A model generated the notes under the pieces. The model saw only the letters and a list, made by a program, of their open reading frames with translations. It was not told the origin of the DNA and searched no databases. The translations under genes and the position numbers were made by a program. DNA of 64,000 nt from Dipylidium caninum. Taxonomy: Eukaryota; Platyhelminthes; Cestoda; Cyclophyllidea; Dipylidiidae. Numbering within the stretch: position 1 is the first letter of the stretch; every line of letters begins with the position of its first letter. The stretch covers positions 186,001 to 250,000 of the forward strand of contig QEYB01000963.1 of the NCBI GenBank assembly GCA_017562135.1. The letters are read 5' to 3'. Of this stretch, positions 1 through 12,391 are shown piece after piece.

Positions 1-425
1 GTTCTGTCGTTCTCTTTCTCGATCTATGTCGATTTTTTCTCGTTCTGCGTGTAAGTGGAAATTCTCTCCCATTGGACGGGAGACGCAAAATGTCTACTCG
101 TTCGAATGAATTTTTCCCAGTCTGGACGAAAGTTTCGCTTTCCTTCTCCTGAGAGACAACGCCATTTATAGATGGTCGGAGGTGTGCCATTTGTTTGCTC
201 GAGGCTGTATTATCCATCATCGGACCTTCTGTCCTGTGAAATTTTGCTACAGCGTCTTATTCCAACGTCGACTATGAATATTCCTTTCCGTCAGATTAGG
301 TCTTGAGAAAAACGATGTCATTTAACACCATTGACGACAATTTTCGACTACTTTATCGCACTTTTCCATGTTCGAAGGCGTAGAAGGCATTTGTGCCGAA
401 TGATTTCCTTTTTCCCCCTTCACAG

Positions 426-536
426 AGCCTAAATCCGGAGGGCGTGGACAATCGTCTTGAGGTCGAAGATTATCAGCGTAGTCGAGAGCAGAATGAGGAA
501 TTGGGACTGACGGACATGAAGACAGAAAATTACTAA
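426..536 (+). CDS. 3'-terminal exon of an unrecognised gene entering from the left edge
   Basis: A strong splice acceptor (pyrimidine run ending TTCACAG at 425) opens a frame of 36 residues that starts SLNPEGVDNRLE, ends LTDMKTENY and stops with TAA at 534-536. The peptide is charged and hydrophilic, like a cytoplasmic C-terminal tail. A donor-like GTAAGT at 51-56 would close an upstream exon in the same phase. Its frame (3-50) is hydrophobic, so a membrane segment followed by this tail is possible, but that stretch is also simply T-rich. I do not recognise the family, and the rest of the gene lies outside the window. I am fairly confident that this is a coding exon and make no claim about function. 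Confidence 0.6.
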   Translation, partial: SLNPEGVDNRLEVEDYQRSREQNEELGLTDMKTENY

Positions 537-1359
537 CACACTGGATTCTCCGTCCTCCTTCGTTTTTTCTCCCTCCATACGGACGTTGTCTGTTACTTAT
601 CGAGAGCCCAGATTGTCGTCCCTCCTATCTTTCCATTATGTACAACTTTTTATTCCAGTTATTCTCGCCTTTGTTGGACATTGTTATGGTCTGGCGTTTG
701 GTAATGACGTGGGGTAACAAATGACCGATCTTGGAATTCTCGTACTGCACTTCACGAAGTTATGCAATCATCTCTCTCTAGTACGTACTCCCCCTGGTTG
801 TGCCAATCATCAACTCTCTATTTCTGTTTTTGTATCAATTTCATTCATTTGAGTTTTCGACTCAGTTCCTTGGTTATATTCGCTCCTGGGGCATTGTTTT
901 GTCGAAGGATTACATTTGTAGCTTCGGCTGCAGAAATAGTGCGTGATGAGCATCGTAGACGTCCACGTCGACAGAGAAGTGCCAGATTTCACCCGAAGGC
1001 CTCACTTCAGTAAAATTACTGAAATTTAGTAAAATTAAAAATATAGCCTCGTTAGAGATCGTCTTCTGACTCTTCCATTTCCTCGTGAATGCATTCGCTG
1101 GTTAGTGAACTGAACCTCCACCGATGCTGACATGGCCGTGCATTCCTTTCCGAGAATTCACTCATCAATCTGACCGCCAATAAACTTAATTGAGTAGTAT
1201 AGTCGTCATTCATTAGGAGTGGTTTCTTCTTGATATATCCCATTTATGAAAAATGTTTCATCTTTTGATGAGATAAGTGGAACTAGAGCTTGTTTAATGT
1301 CTTTTTCATCTTTTGATTTCTTGGCCCCTCAAAAAGATTTTATGTGCGAAACAAGTGAT
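537..1359. other. No recognisable gene
   Basis: Downstream flank of the left-edge gene. Only short open frames are present, none with family motifs or convincing splice sites. A poly(A) signal for the preceding gene was not evident. Confidence 0.5.
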
Positions 1360-2122
1360 AGTCAGGTGGTGCTAAATCCCAAGGAATATGGGTTGATGCA
1401 ACAGAATTTGTCTGCTAGTTCAGCAATTTTATGACCAGTCCCCAAGGCAGCATTTGGTCTTGAATTGTCACGATGCGCTATGATGTCCTTCCACTCGAAC
1501 AATGCCGACAGAGTCAAATTCAGCTTCGAGGTGGAAGAGCCTGGTTCTCCGCGTTTACAGTGCGTCCCTTTCCTTGGGACACTTCTGTAGGTGACCAACT
1601 TTTCATCCCCAGTTGGCATCCGCTTTAAGGAGGGCTCGATTTTGTTCCGAGCCGGCAGAAAACTGTCTCTGATGGCTCGATCCTCTAAATTCTTCTGCGT
1701 TCATTCATGTGGCAGCCTTCTTGAATAGTTCCACATCAATCCTACCCTCCCAATACGGTCCAAAATGGTTTGCCGATCTGAAGTAAGCCTTTTCTGACAG
1801 GAGAAGTGACATTGTCAGTAAAGCATCCTGCTCCAACAGGTCTTAACAGCGTTGTCATCGATCAAAGATGATCGTCCGCAAACGTGGCTTATCAGAAGGG
1901 TCGACATCACACTTTCCAGTTCTTCGAGCCATCTTCCGCGTGTCCCATCAGAAACTGTGCCTTCACCAAACACTTTCAATAGATTTCTCTATGCTTCTGG
2001 GACATTTTTCCTTGTTGAAACTCGCATGAAATACACTGGCGTAGGTAAATTTAATCAGTAGCCTTGGGTAAACACAATCGTTTTATACTTATGACTGATG
2101 TGAATCAATTTTCTTTTACTCA
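1360..2122 (-). mobile_element. Decayed mariner-family transposase copy A
   Basis: Read on the - strand, this stretch carries broken mariner transposase sequence. The N-terminal part (about 2120-1650) is the inverted counterpart of 6085-6600, sharing the helix-turn-helix piece with its DPSDKPR core and a downstream segment with YWEGRIDVELFKKAAT. Further along, 1362-1600 encodes the catalytic-core region with AHRDNSRPNAALGT, equivalent to the DNARPH motif of mariner DD(D) transposases, so one aspartate survives. Several stops and frame changes make it non-functional. Terminal inverted repeats could not be defined. The family is well supported; the exact boundaries are approximate. Confidence 0.7.
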
Positions 2123-5100
2123 CTTTGCCGAAAATGCGTTAAATAAGCCAGTGCCACATGTCAAAATTTGTTGTCGCAATGGGAAACAGAACTTTTCGGT
2201 AAACCTGATACCAGCCGCTGTTTATCTACCGCTACCCAAGTTTGAGGATTTCCCTTTACCTAACCCCACCAACTACCATTTGGCAGGTGATTTAGTGCAC
2301 CCACCACCTATCGAGTGTGGAAACGGGGCGTAGGTGGGGGGAGGGGGGCGCAGTCTTCGCTTCCATGTGCCTACGCTTCACTCAGTTGACTCGCCATCTC
2401 CTCCCCTTTCCGTCAATCCACCCTGCGTCTACCATAAAGGCTGCACACCAACTGGCTACGAACGAAACCCCTTGAATGATGATTACTAAAACAAATAACA
2501 AAAAGGAGTTATTACGTCGAAATCAAGCATTAACTTTCCTTTCTGTCTTTTTCCGTATGCTGTTAACAAATTAAACGCTATATTTTAGCCTGGCTTAGAC
2601 GCTCTGTTTAAAATCTTAGCCATTTTACCCGATTCCTCCAAATCAGAGGTCAACCGCCAACCCTACTATTTTGCCTTCAGTATACACTCCACCTGTGCCA
2701 TTTCAACGCCACATCGTCGTCCGATTATGAAATCTGGTTTCTGAATCGGCATTAATGCTCGTAAATGGTGTCGAAAGAGAAGACGTTGGGGCAGTGGAGC
2801 CACTCCGCCCTCTACCATCGGTCATCAAGTTCGAAAATGGAACGTCTAATCACCCCAAGATAAGGTAAAATTGAGATGGTTCCAGGGTCTCGTGGTTTGT
2901 CCCGTGGAGGAAAGACACACAACTACGCTCCATCTTCGGTTGCCAAGTTGTCGTACTCCCCATTCCCGATATCAATATCCGTGTAAACGCTCTCCGACAC
3001 CTCGCCTTAAGCCGTGTTAGACGACAACTTGTCTGGGTTGATAAGTGGCAGAACGACTTGGTCAAACCAAACGCGGGTTTAAAAGGACGCCAGCCTTGGA
3101 ACTCGTAGTTTCTATTTCCTCAGCTCTTGACTCCCCCTGTTCCTGCAACCTCGAGACGTCCTCGGAGAACTCTAACATAAGTCACCTGCTCCTTTAAGAC
3201 ACATTTCCTCGACCTTTTCCCATTAGTTCTGAGTCACGTGTGACATTCGTCTATTGATACTCTCATACCTCTTAATGCGAACCCAGTGAAGTTGTAGTCC
3301 TCCTTTTTAACCTCGTTTCCAGGAGGTTTGCTGAAAACGGATTGGCGTGCTACGTCGGAGAGTCGGAAGTCCTCTGCCGTCCTAGTAAGGTGGCTAACAA
3401 GTCCTCAAGGCTCCAATTAAATGTGGACCGATCGCCTCTGTCTCCTTTTCTTCCTCCTGCTGCTTCATCAGCATCTTCTTCCGCAACCCAGCCCCGTTCC
3501 CCTAGTTCAGGATGAAATAAATTCTGACCAATGGATCGCCTTTGAAGTCAAAGGGTCGTAGTCCCCAAGTCGTTTTTACCCCAAAACCAGGGAATCCCTG
3601 CTGGAGGACGGTAGGTTCATTTAATAGTCGGTCTCCCTGCCGCTCCCTCCCCACTCCCGCCTCGGCCCAATGACTAATCGCCTCTGTTGACTCACATGTA
3701 GGAAGGGATTTTCATCCACCAATGTGTCTAGGATTTCCTCTCCCATCTTCCTATTTCGCCATCAGCGTAGACTACTTAATTATTTCACCTCTCTTAAGCC
3801 TATAACTGATTGTACCTTAGACTTGTAGATAATTGAATAAGCGAAAATTAAACCCTTCTCCCCCTTCTTAAAGTCGCGGCAACCAGACCCGCCTCGGTAA
3901 AATCCGTGAGACCTGTAAGAATTGCGGAGCTGGGAAGAGATGGAATTTTATCTTCGAAGAGGAAACCCCCTAATCCCCTACAAGCTGTTTAAGTTAGGAG
4001 TACAAAGAAATTTAGGAATCCACACAATGTCAATGGAGGCAAGAAATCCACTAAATTCCGGCTTATTTTGTACCATTCCGAGGATTCGGTGTTAATGCTA
4101 TACTCATTCCCACTCACTTCCTTCCCTTTAATGCTTTCTTACTCCCGGATATTACTACTTCTACCGCCCTCTTCCCCGATTATCGGGTTGTCGGACGAGG
4201 ATGAAGGGTCGTCGTGCCGAGGAAAACGTCCACTCTTCCTCTCCACCGACAAGTGCACCTCAACATTTGCGAGAGTCAAGACTCTGGAAATTCGATGCTT
4301 TTAATGAAGTACGCAGCCTAGATGGCATTTCATTATGCTAAGTGAGAGGTCCACAGTATATTCCACCTTAGCCTCGACTATTCGCCTCTGAGTATTACCC
4401 CTGCTAAGCCGCCAATTGATTTAAGTAGTATTGAGTGGCGAATTCTCAGTTGTCTGACCTTTGGACCTGACTGCCATCTGTCAAACACACGGTCACGCCA
4501 AAGTCGAATTGTTAAGTCAAGATAGATTTTAGGCATTCACCAAAAGAACGAGGCAGCAGAAATATACGCACATTTCGCCCATTAACACTGACCTGATATG
4601 TTGAAAATTCCTTGTTTATTGAACGAAATGATGTACTTCAGTTTTCTGCGCTAGGTGGAATACATTTGTACTCAGAGCGAAAAGCGGTGGAATCAGCCGT
4701 GGATGTCCGCGACGATAGTTACAATGATGACGATGTTGGTGATAGCAAGGAGAAGGAAGGTTGGGAGAAGCAGGACAAGAAGGGGCACAAGGAGGATGAA
4801 GAAAGGCGCGAGGAGGACGAGGAGAGGCACCAGGAAGACGAAGAGGACGAGGAGAGATCCGAGAGTCACGAGAGGCACAAAGAGGACGAGGACGAGGACG
4901 AGAGTGAGGAGGCGGAGTATCGCAAGACGCAATTGAAACTCTCGCATGGTCAAGGTGGAAAGATGCGGTGAGAAGATTTCATTTGTACGAGTTGCCTTCA
5001 AGACCGCGCTTAAATCAAAACGAGATTTCGGGAATATCATTCATGAGTTTAGGAGTTGTAATTTATGACATCGTGCATTTCGTAGAACATTTGGCTTATT

Positions 5101-6084
5101 CCCTCTGAAGGCACAAGGGGCGAAAGTGTCTGCATTTTTTGGCCATAATCTTGCTTCTGAACGGTCTGTTCTGAAAAGGAGGTGAAGTAGAGGAAGACTA
5201 TGGACACAAGAGGTTTACTCTCGTCCGCCTCTTCTCAGCTGCTGGCCTCGTGCTCAGATAAACGCCGCGTCAGGACAGGGCGATAACATTCCACCCACCG
5301 GCCGCGCCCGAAGGAGCACAACAGCCATCGCCTCACTCGGCGGTGTGATTGATTGTTTTTGCCGGTCTGCATCAATGAGACATGGCCACGCCGGCCATGG
5401 CCAGTACATAAATGCAAATTGTGATGAGTGGGCCATCGGGCGGTCGAGTGGGCGGGTGGGAAGATCAGACTGTTGGACGAAGGAGAGGACAAGTGGTGGA
5501 GCGAGGACAGTCGGGTGGAAGGCTAGGCAACACGAAGCCGTCTTCTTTACCACCTACCAGTGCTACAAATGACCTCGGCTGCCAACTCAGGGCCAGAAAG
5601 TCGGGTCCTCACGGTAAAATCGACAACCCGGCAAGCTGGACGGGTGACCCCTAAAAGCTTCACCTCCGTGTACCCTTCTGCCGTTGACCGGACCAAGGTG
5701 TCCTTCCACTTGTGCCACAAGTGCTCCACCTCGGGCCCATTGTGGCCACGTGGCCTGATTACCTCATCACGTTGGGTCAGGAGGCAGGTGCAGTGACACT
5801 CTCCTCTCCGCCTGGGCGTGCTGATGGGCTGGGAAGAGTAAACATCGCCAGAGGATGTTTCCATCCTTTGGAGGCAATTTTATATTAAAAAACCAATGGG
5901 GACTGCGGCGTACTCCGATGCGATTCACGCATTCATGGGTGTCCTGTCCCCGAACTCGCCTATCTAAAGGTTCTCTCCGCGTTTGTGACAACAAATTTTG
6001 ACATGTAGCGCTGGCTCATTTGCCTCATTTTCGGCTCAGCATTTTTATCGCTCAAATGACACATAGTGACGTAGCAAATTAACT
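2123..6084. other. Region between the two mariner copies, no recognisable gene
   Basis: Contains GC-rich and pyrimidine-rich intergenic sequence, the purine-rich repeat at 4740-4925 and several overlapping open frames at 5235-5864. None of these shows a family motif or a consistent exon structure. Confidence 0.4.
4740..4925 (+). repeat. Purine-rich low-complexity tract (GAGGA/GACGAGG-like)
   Basis: About 185 bases almost entirely of A and G with loosely repeated GAGGACGAGG units. In the + frame it reads as a Glu/Asp/Lys/Arg/His-rich peptide within a 119-codon open frame (4612-4971). The other frames also stay open, as expected of a purine tract. I treat it as a simple-sequence tract, not a gene, although an acidic low-complexity protein segment cannot be excluded. 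Confidence 0.7.
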
Positions 6085-6985
6085 AAAAGAAAGTTGATTC
6101 ACATCAGTCTTAAGTGTAAAACGATTGTGTTTACCCAAGGCTGCTGATTAAATTTACCTACGCCAGTGTATTTCATGCGAGTTTCAACAAGGAAAAATGT
6201 CCCAGAAGCATAGAGAAATCTATTGAAAGTGTTTGGTGAAGGCACAGTTTCCGATGGGACACGCGGAAGATGGCTCGAAGAACTGGAAACGTGTGATGTC
6301 GACCCTTCTGATAAGCCACGTTGCGGACGCTCATCTTTGATCGATGACAACGCTGTTAAGACCCTGTTGGAGCAGGATGCTTTACTGACAATGTCACTTC
6401 TCCTGTCAGAAAAGGCTTACTTCAGATCGGCAAACCATTTTGGACCGTATTGGGAGGGTAGGATTGATGTGGAACTATTCAAGAAGGCTGCCACATGAAT
6501 GAACTCAGAAGAATTTAGAGGATCGAGCCATCAGAGACAGTTTTCTGCCGGCTCGGAACAAAATCCAGCCCTCCCTGAAGCGGATGATGGCAAATGGGGA
6601 TGGGAAGTGAAAAGGACATAATGTGGACTCGATAAACTAAGTGCCTCAACCTCTAAGCCGAATTTGACTCCGAATAAAGAAATGTGATGGCGCATAATGT
6701 GGGACATTCGAGGACCCGTGCATTATGCTCCATCAAAACCGATTGAAAAGCCCCACTCGGCAAAGTGTTGTCAGCAAGTGGACAAGTTCAAGACAACAGC
6801 CCAAGAAAAGAGAATGACGAGGTTGAAGAGGAAGGAAGTCACACTACCTCAGGAGAGTGGCAGGCCAAACGCTGCTTTGGGGACTCGTCGAAAAATTGCA
6901 GAACGAGGCAGTGGAATTCTGTCGCATTCGCCACATTGTTCGGACTCAGACTCCACCGACTCTCATTTATTTTTGTCCCTATAAA
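6085..6985 (+). mobile_element. Decayed mariner-family transposase copy B
   Basis: The + strand frame 6223-6498 reads VFGEGTVSDGTRGRWLEE and on through DPSDKPRCGRSSLIDD. This is the second helix-turn-helix and linker of mariner transposases (compare the GEG-VS-T--RW and D-PRSGRPS patterns). A second frame, 6697-6984, carries WDIRGPVHY, a CQQ-D--K spacing and SGRPNAALGTRRKIAE, then DSTDSHLF, which match the mariner core (WD-KG--HYE, DNARPH, PSDYHLF). The aspartate of DNARPH reads as Glu-Ser here and stops interrupt the frame. Its first half is nearly the reverse complement of 1620-2120. It is a dead copy. Confidence 0.75.
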
Positions 6986-7704
6986 CTATTAGAATGGCAA
7001 AAAATGTAAGAAGGAAGAAAATCTCAAACAAACACTGGTTCATTCTTTTAGCATTAAAGAGTGAGACATTTTTTGTCGAAAGTGGGATATACGAAGTCCC
7101 CTCACGCTGGCGAAAAGTCATTGTCAACAATGGAGAGTAAATTATCTTATGAAGTTTTTGTGGAGGTGGTTAAGGCGCATATTTTGATTTATTAGGAAAA
7201 GGAAGAGAATTATGCGATAGACGCGGTGTTCTAGGAAGATTTGGCGGCTCGTTGAGTGGGGATAGAAGGAGCCTGACACAGGTCCACTGGTCGTTCATCC
7301 TCCTCCCCTGCCCTCACCTCCCCCGGGCTCCCCTCGGTGTCGCTTTCATCGTGGGGTTCAGCGATGGACCGACTCCTCGAGCGCTGGTCCACTCCGATGA
7401 GGTAATATGAAGCGTTCAAGGCTGGCCATCAAGAGAAGTTTTAAGTATCTCCAAAAGAAAAAAGGTGTTTTTTTATGGCCAGTTAATCGAATTAAGAAGG
7501 AGGAAGAGCTTAGGAGGAGGAGGCGGCGAGAGGCCTCTGAATGAAAGGCAATTGTCAAAGTGGTGACCGCTTCAGCGTCATTGTCATTTCTACCCGACTT
7601 TTCACATTCCGCACCGATCAGCTACACTGAAAGTGCCACAGTCCGGTACTCTCAGTAACCCAATCATCAGCTCCTTCGAAATGGACAAGTGGAGAGGAAT
7701 TTAG

Positions 7705-7924
7705 ACGAGTTTAAGGCGCCTTTAAAAGTCGTCGAGGAGGAGGAGGAGGACTAGAAGGCCAAGGAGAATGGAGAGATGCAGAGTCGCGATTAAAACTCCT
7801 CCGTGGGCCAAAGTGGGCGGATACGGTGAGGAAAGTCTGCTTTTATGATGTACCCTCCAGACTTTCAATTGGACGAGTAGAGAGCCGGCTTTGGCCGAGT
7901 TTAAGGCGACTTTAGAAGTCGTCG
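7705..7924 (+). repeat. Pair of about 30-bp direct repeats, 190 bp apart
   Basis: GAGTTTAAGGCGCCTTTAAA plus AGTCGTCG at 7707-7734 recurs as GAGTTTAAGGCGACTTTAGA plus AGTCGTCG at 7897-7924, with two mismatches. The function is unknown; it may be part of a dispersed element. Confidence 0.55.
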
Positions 7925-10902
7925 TCCCTCTCGATGTTCTAAATAGCTGAACGTTTCCTTGTTATCACAAGCATTTTCATCAGCATCCGTTGCTTCTGCT
8001 CGTCCTCCTCGGTTTTGTCAGTGGACATGTCTTCTCAACTCCTCGTCCAACTTCCAATTTGGTTCAGAGCCGTGAAGGGAGATGCCCTGGTAAGGCAATC
8101 TCCATCTCCTTCGAAATGAACGTGCAGAGGGGACTTGGGCCCGAACTTGAGAAGTTGCCGACCATCTCGAGGTCGAAATGGCTCGAAGCTGCGGAATTAC
8201 CACTGCCGTTATAATAATAGCCCGATGTCTGCTCGTCCTCTTCCCCCTTCTCCGTAGTCCGTGGTCTATCCTTCGTCTCCTCGTCCAACTGCAAAATGGC
8301 TGCAGAACTCTGGGTAACAGCGACCCGATGTCACGTTCACCTGCCACCTCTCAACTTCTTAATGTCGCTGAAGCGACGGCCTTCATTAATCCAGACGACC
8401 TCTACATTCCGCACTGTGGAACACGAGTAGTTGCATTAAATAGACGCTGTCAGTTTGTCGTCATGGGGCAGAAGACGCCATTGTGGAGCAGTCGAGGGCA
8501 CAGCTACAGTCGGTGCCTTCAAGGATGATGAATTTTCAACTGGTCTGGCAATCGGTGCACCATTCAGCCAAGCAGTGGACTTAAATCGGGCTGAAATTTA
8601 TGAAACGGGCGATGGATATATGAGACGACAACAAAAAGGGCAATTTTTCTCGTTATTTATTTTATTCCATCAAAATAACTTCTATTGGCATCTACAACTT
8701 TCTGTCAACGTGTGGTAAAGTCATATATGCCTTTTCGAAAAAATTCTATTCTTGGAGTTGAGTGACGTTTCAAGATCGTTTTAGTTGGTGTCCTTTTTTC
8801 CTTAAAATTAACTCATATTTACGGAAAAGGTAATAATCAGGGGAAAGCATATCCAGAGAGTAGTGGGATGTGGTAGAATTTCATATTGTGGAGAATCTTT
8901 ACGCGGTTGTCTAATAAATACTCCTGGTCGTTTCTTCTTCACATATTTCTTCTCACTCACGACATGCAAATCGTTTTCGATTGTCTTACAAAATTCTACC
9001 TTTTTAATTACAAAGGATGATTGGGCATAAACGCGGCGGCGGTCGTATATTTCGAGGGAAATAACAAAGGAGTGCGCACTTCCTCCTGCCGTCTGGTTGA
9101 TTTCTACTTAGTCTAAACCCAAATTCACGAAGAGGGGTCGTCCTTGATTACTCCTCGAGGCGTCTTGACAATATTAAAATTCAGGGAAGGAAATTTGTGG
9201 GACGAAAATCGAGCACTTTTCCATTGGTGGACCCGCCTCTGAACGCCTCATTAATGCTCCCCGAAGCTTGTCAAGCTGCACTCGTACAAGAAAAGCAGTT
9301 TAAAATTGTATTTTGGTTCTATTTGATTTAGGCGAAAAATAAAATGAAAACTCCTTCGAAATGAGTAAGAAAAATACATTTAAAATTTGTAAATAAAACT
9401 ATCGAGCACACGGGACAATCCTTCTCTTAGACGGAGCTAGACAAAAAGGCCCCTTTCATAATTTCCAACTTCATGGGTTGAGCGCTGGGGGACGATCCCG
9501 CTGCCGACTTTTACAGCTTTTATTCTTCATTGACTCTGAGACGAGACTTCCACCCTCCACCTGTAGAGATCCTTGCGTCCTGGAATCGCCAGGAGGTCAA
9601 CCATTGCTCGCGATCTCGTATACCTACGCCCACCGACGGTTGCTAGGCCAGTCTCCGCCGACGGTCCTGGTGAACACCTCAGGGTGGAGCAGTGGGGCTG
9701 GCAATTAGGGCAGATGGTCCACTCTCGACAACGTTAATCAAGCAAGCGCACTGTTTATTCGTCTCCTCCGAGTGGATGTGCCGAGTGGCCACATGGAGAC
9801 GCTTTCTCAGGTGATCTCCCTCTCTCCTTCCCCTCCCCCCAGCTCTTCCCACTTCAGCTCGCCCGTAATGGATTCTTCAGACATTGTCGTTTGTACTGTC
9901 GAGAGATCCGGGGGGTTGGGCCAGGAATTAGTGCATTTAACCCACACGAACATTCCCGATTTTCGTTCACTTTGACAAGTGTGATGGGTCCCAAGTCACA
10001 GTTGTGAAGTCAAACAGGCTGGAAAGTGGCCTTCTAAGGACTGAACCTTTCCCCAGTATCGTCATTCCTGCCTTGGGAGAAAAAAATATATATATATTTA
10101 CTTATCCACGTTGTTGATATCCTCTCCGATTCGCGAAATGGAGGCTTTTTTCCCTCCCTAAGGTGAACTTGTGCCCTCACTGCAGACGCGATTGGGGGGG
10201 GGACGAAGGGATGCGTCATGGCGGAGGGTGGGAGGGAGGCGAATTTATCCTTGTGTTCTTTAGTACCCCTCGCCGCCCGAGACTCGCGGTCACTCAGGAG
10301 GGGAGACGTCTGCCTTGTCCTTCCTTTCCTTACCAAATTCCCCTCTCCTCTTCTCCCACCTCGCCGCTTACCTCCTCTTCCTTACCCTCCTGCCACAATA
10401 GGAAAATCAACCGACTCTTTCTTCCTAAGCTTCACATGACCGTTGGCAGGAGGTTAATTTACTAAGTGAAACTAGGGGAGAGTAAATGACGTGCCCGCCA
10501 TGCGGTAAAGGCCAGTGTTGAAGTGTCTACATGTCAGAGGACAGAAAACCCCGAGTCTTCGGAGCGCGATTCTACCTGTTGTGTCCCTTCAGGAGGACAC
10601 GAGAGGGCGGGAGACGAAGAGACAGGGACGCCGAGTGGAGAGGGGAGAAGGAGTAATGCTTTCCCAGAAATGAAGTTGCCTCCGCATCTCCACTCGTCCA
10701 CCAACAATTACAAGTCCTCACTATATTCACTTATCCATTCAATCGCTCGATAGCTCATTTATTTGTTCATTCTAACCCATTCACTGAATATTGACATGGA
10801 ATAACAAAATTAGGGGAGAGTGAAGACCAATGATCCCTCCTGGTCTACGGCCATCCAGAGTGCCTGATGGCTGCCATGTGCCACTGGTCCGACTCACCTT
10901 CC

Positions 10903-10918
10903 TGTGTGTGTGTGTGTG
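10903..10918 (+). repeat. TG dinucleotide microsatellite
   Basis: Eight TG units, followed by a degenerate TGTATGTGTGCG extension. Confidence 0.85.
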
Positions 10919-11750
10919 CCTGTATGTGTGCGTCTGGAGTAGACATGATGTTTGCAAAATGGGATATTGGGAGAGATCACACCCTGGCCCGCTTGCTCTC
11001 GCTGTCCTAACCCACCCCAATCCGCTCCACTCCCCTCCGAGTCCCACCTGTCCCCCCAAACCCGCTCCCTTCTACCATCTCCCCACGTCTCTCATTTCTC
11101 CATCAAAAAACGGTAACTTACAGGCCCAGCTGTTCGCCATTTTTGGTAGATTTAGGGCTCGAGGGTGGGGGGAAGGAGCGGGGATTGGAGCCAGAAACAA
11201 GATGAATTCGAGAACAAAGCCCTCTGGGCACAATGACGCATAAACACCACCTCGCCACGTGCCGTGCGCGGTAGGAGAAGGAGGAGGCGAGAGGAGACAC
11301 AGGATGGATCCAGAATGTACCGCCTCAGGCCTCCCCAAAACTTGCGCTCAGAGAGTGGAAGGAAAGAATGTGATCAACTTAGACGACTGTGAAGCATGAG
11401 TGTCGGTTGGGAGTGGGTCATTTCGAATTTATTCGGACTTTGATCAGGATGGTATCAAGTGGGCCCAATGCATGCCACATGTTGGCACACGTCACATCTC
11501 CGACCGCCGGTAAGGAGATTTTAAGGGGAAGAGAAAAAGGCGCCTTCAGGCTAGGTGCATCAGGAGGTAATAGCCCCTCAGGCGGGAGCGAGCAGGGAGA
11601 AGTCACGCCCGGTCGGCTCCGTACGTCTCAATTTCCGAACAGAATTTGGGAAGGTGTTGTAGGATGCAGTTGGCTGCCGACTCCAGGCTGTGGCCAACTG
11701 CTGCCCGCTGGTGATGACTACGTCGTTTTCCGAACACTATAAGGCCCGGT

Positions 11751-12391
11751 TTGCAGAAGAGGCAAGGCAGAGATGTCCGAAGTTGCCCTGGTACCACACG
11801 ACGCAACTGTGCCTGCTGCTACGATGTCGGCCCGGGAAAGAAGGATTCAGATGACGAGGGCGCTGGAGTCAGTGAGCCACTTGTCCGACAGTCCTCTCCG
11901 CCCAATCCAGTCCGTTTCGAAGGTCACAGACTAACCAGCCGTCTGAGTTACTGTCGGTCGGAAAGATGGCCACCGTTGTCGCTTGGCGGCACAGTGAGGG
12001 GCACACTAACCGCCGGACAGCCTTCCTCCGACACTGTCACGACAAGCAGACGCTTTACTTTGAAAACTAAAATCAAATTATATATTTACCAACGAGCGAT
12101 TATCACCAGAACTCGAGTCAAGCACATCGCGAAGAGTGGCACTCCGGTCAGGAGATCACCGGCTCGGTCTCATCTCAACGATGCCAACTGGTCGCGCTTA
12201 TTTAACAGCAGCCAGAAGAATACCAGGTCGAGTGGAGCAAATGTCTCCAACGCTACACCAAAGACGTCAACAGCTGACGCTAATCGAATTAGAAGGGTTG
12301 ATAAATCGATTCGCCTCTCAATACTGTGACATACGAGCAGGCCCCATCACAAAATTGCCCCATCTCAGGCCACCAGATCGGCTGGAACGTG
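11751..12391 (+). CDS. Unresolved + strand coding candidate
   Basis: Two signals suggest coding here, in different frames. One frame is open for 192 codons (11751-12329, Ser/Arg/Thr-rich). Another has a short ATG-led frame (11773-11937) reading MSEVALVPHD and, after a possible acceptor near 12110, a frame reading ISTMPTGRAYLTAARR. That frame continues to GGCTGGAAC followed by a near-perfect donor GTGAGTAAAG at 12392. The second combination looks more like real protein, but I could not make its phases meet and found no next exon before CDC25. It may be the 5' part of a gene converging on CDC25, or chance. The family is not recognised. Confidence 0.25.

Larger units (their letters stand above)
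6986..11750. other. Long gene-poor stretch
   Basis: No exon could be supported. It holds G/A-rich and C/T-rich low-complexity patches, a short TG microsatellite (10903-10918), a direct repeat (7705-7734 and 7895-7924), and clusters of overlapping open frames near 8000-8700, 9478-9975 and 10034-11340. No family signature was seen in any frame I read. Confidence 0.4.

Noticed and set aside
4612..4971. Acidic/basic 119-codon frame
   Set aside because: Produced by a purine-rich tract that keeps several frames open. No splice support and no non-repetitive domain.
5547..5864. 105-codon - strand frame and its neighbours at 5235-5864
   Set aside because: Several frames on both strands are open at once in a GC-rich patch. 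No family motif or exon structure.
6099..6350. 83-codon - strand frame similar to the + frame at 1852-2061
   Set aside because: The similarity comes from both being the antisense of the inverted mariner copies, not from a second gene family.
11389..11500. A DFDQDG stretch suggesting an EF-hand
   Set aside because: Only a fragment of the loop pattern in a frame with a nearby stop, and no flanking helices or partner loop.
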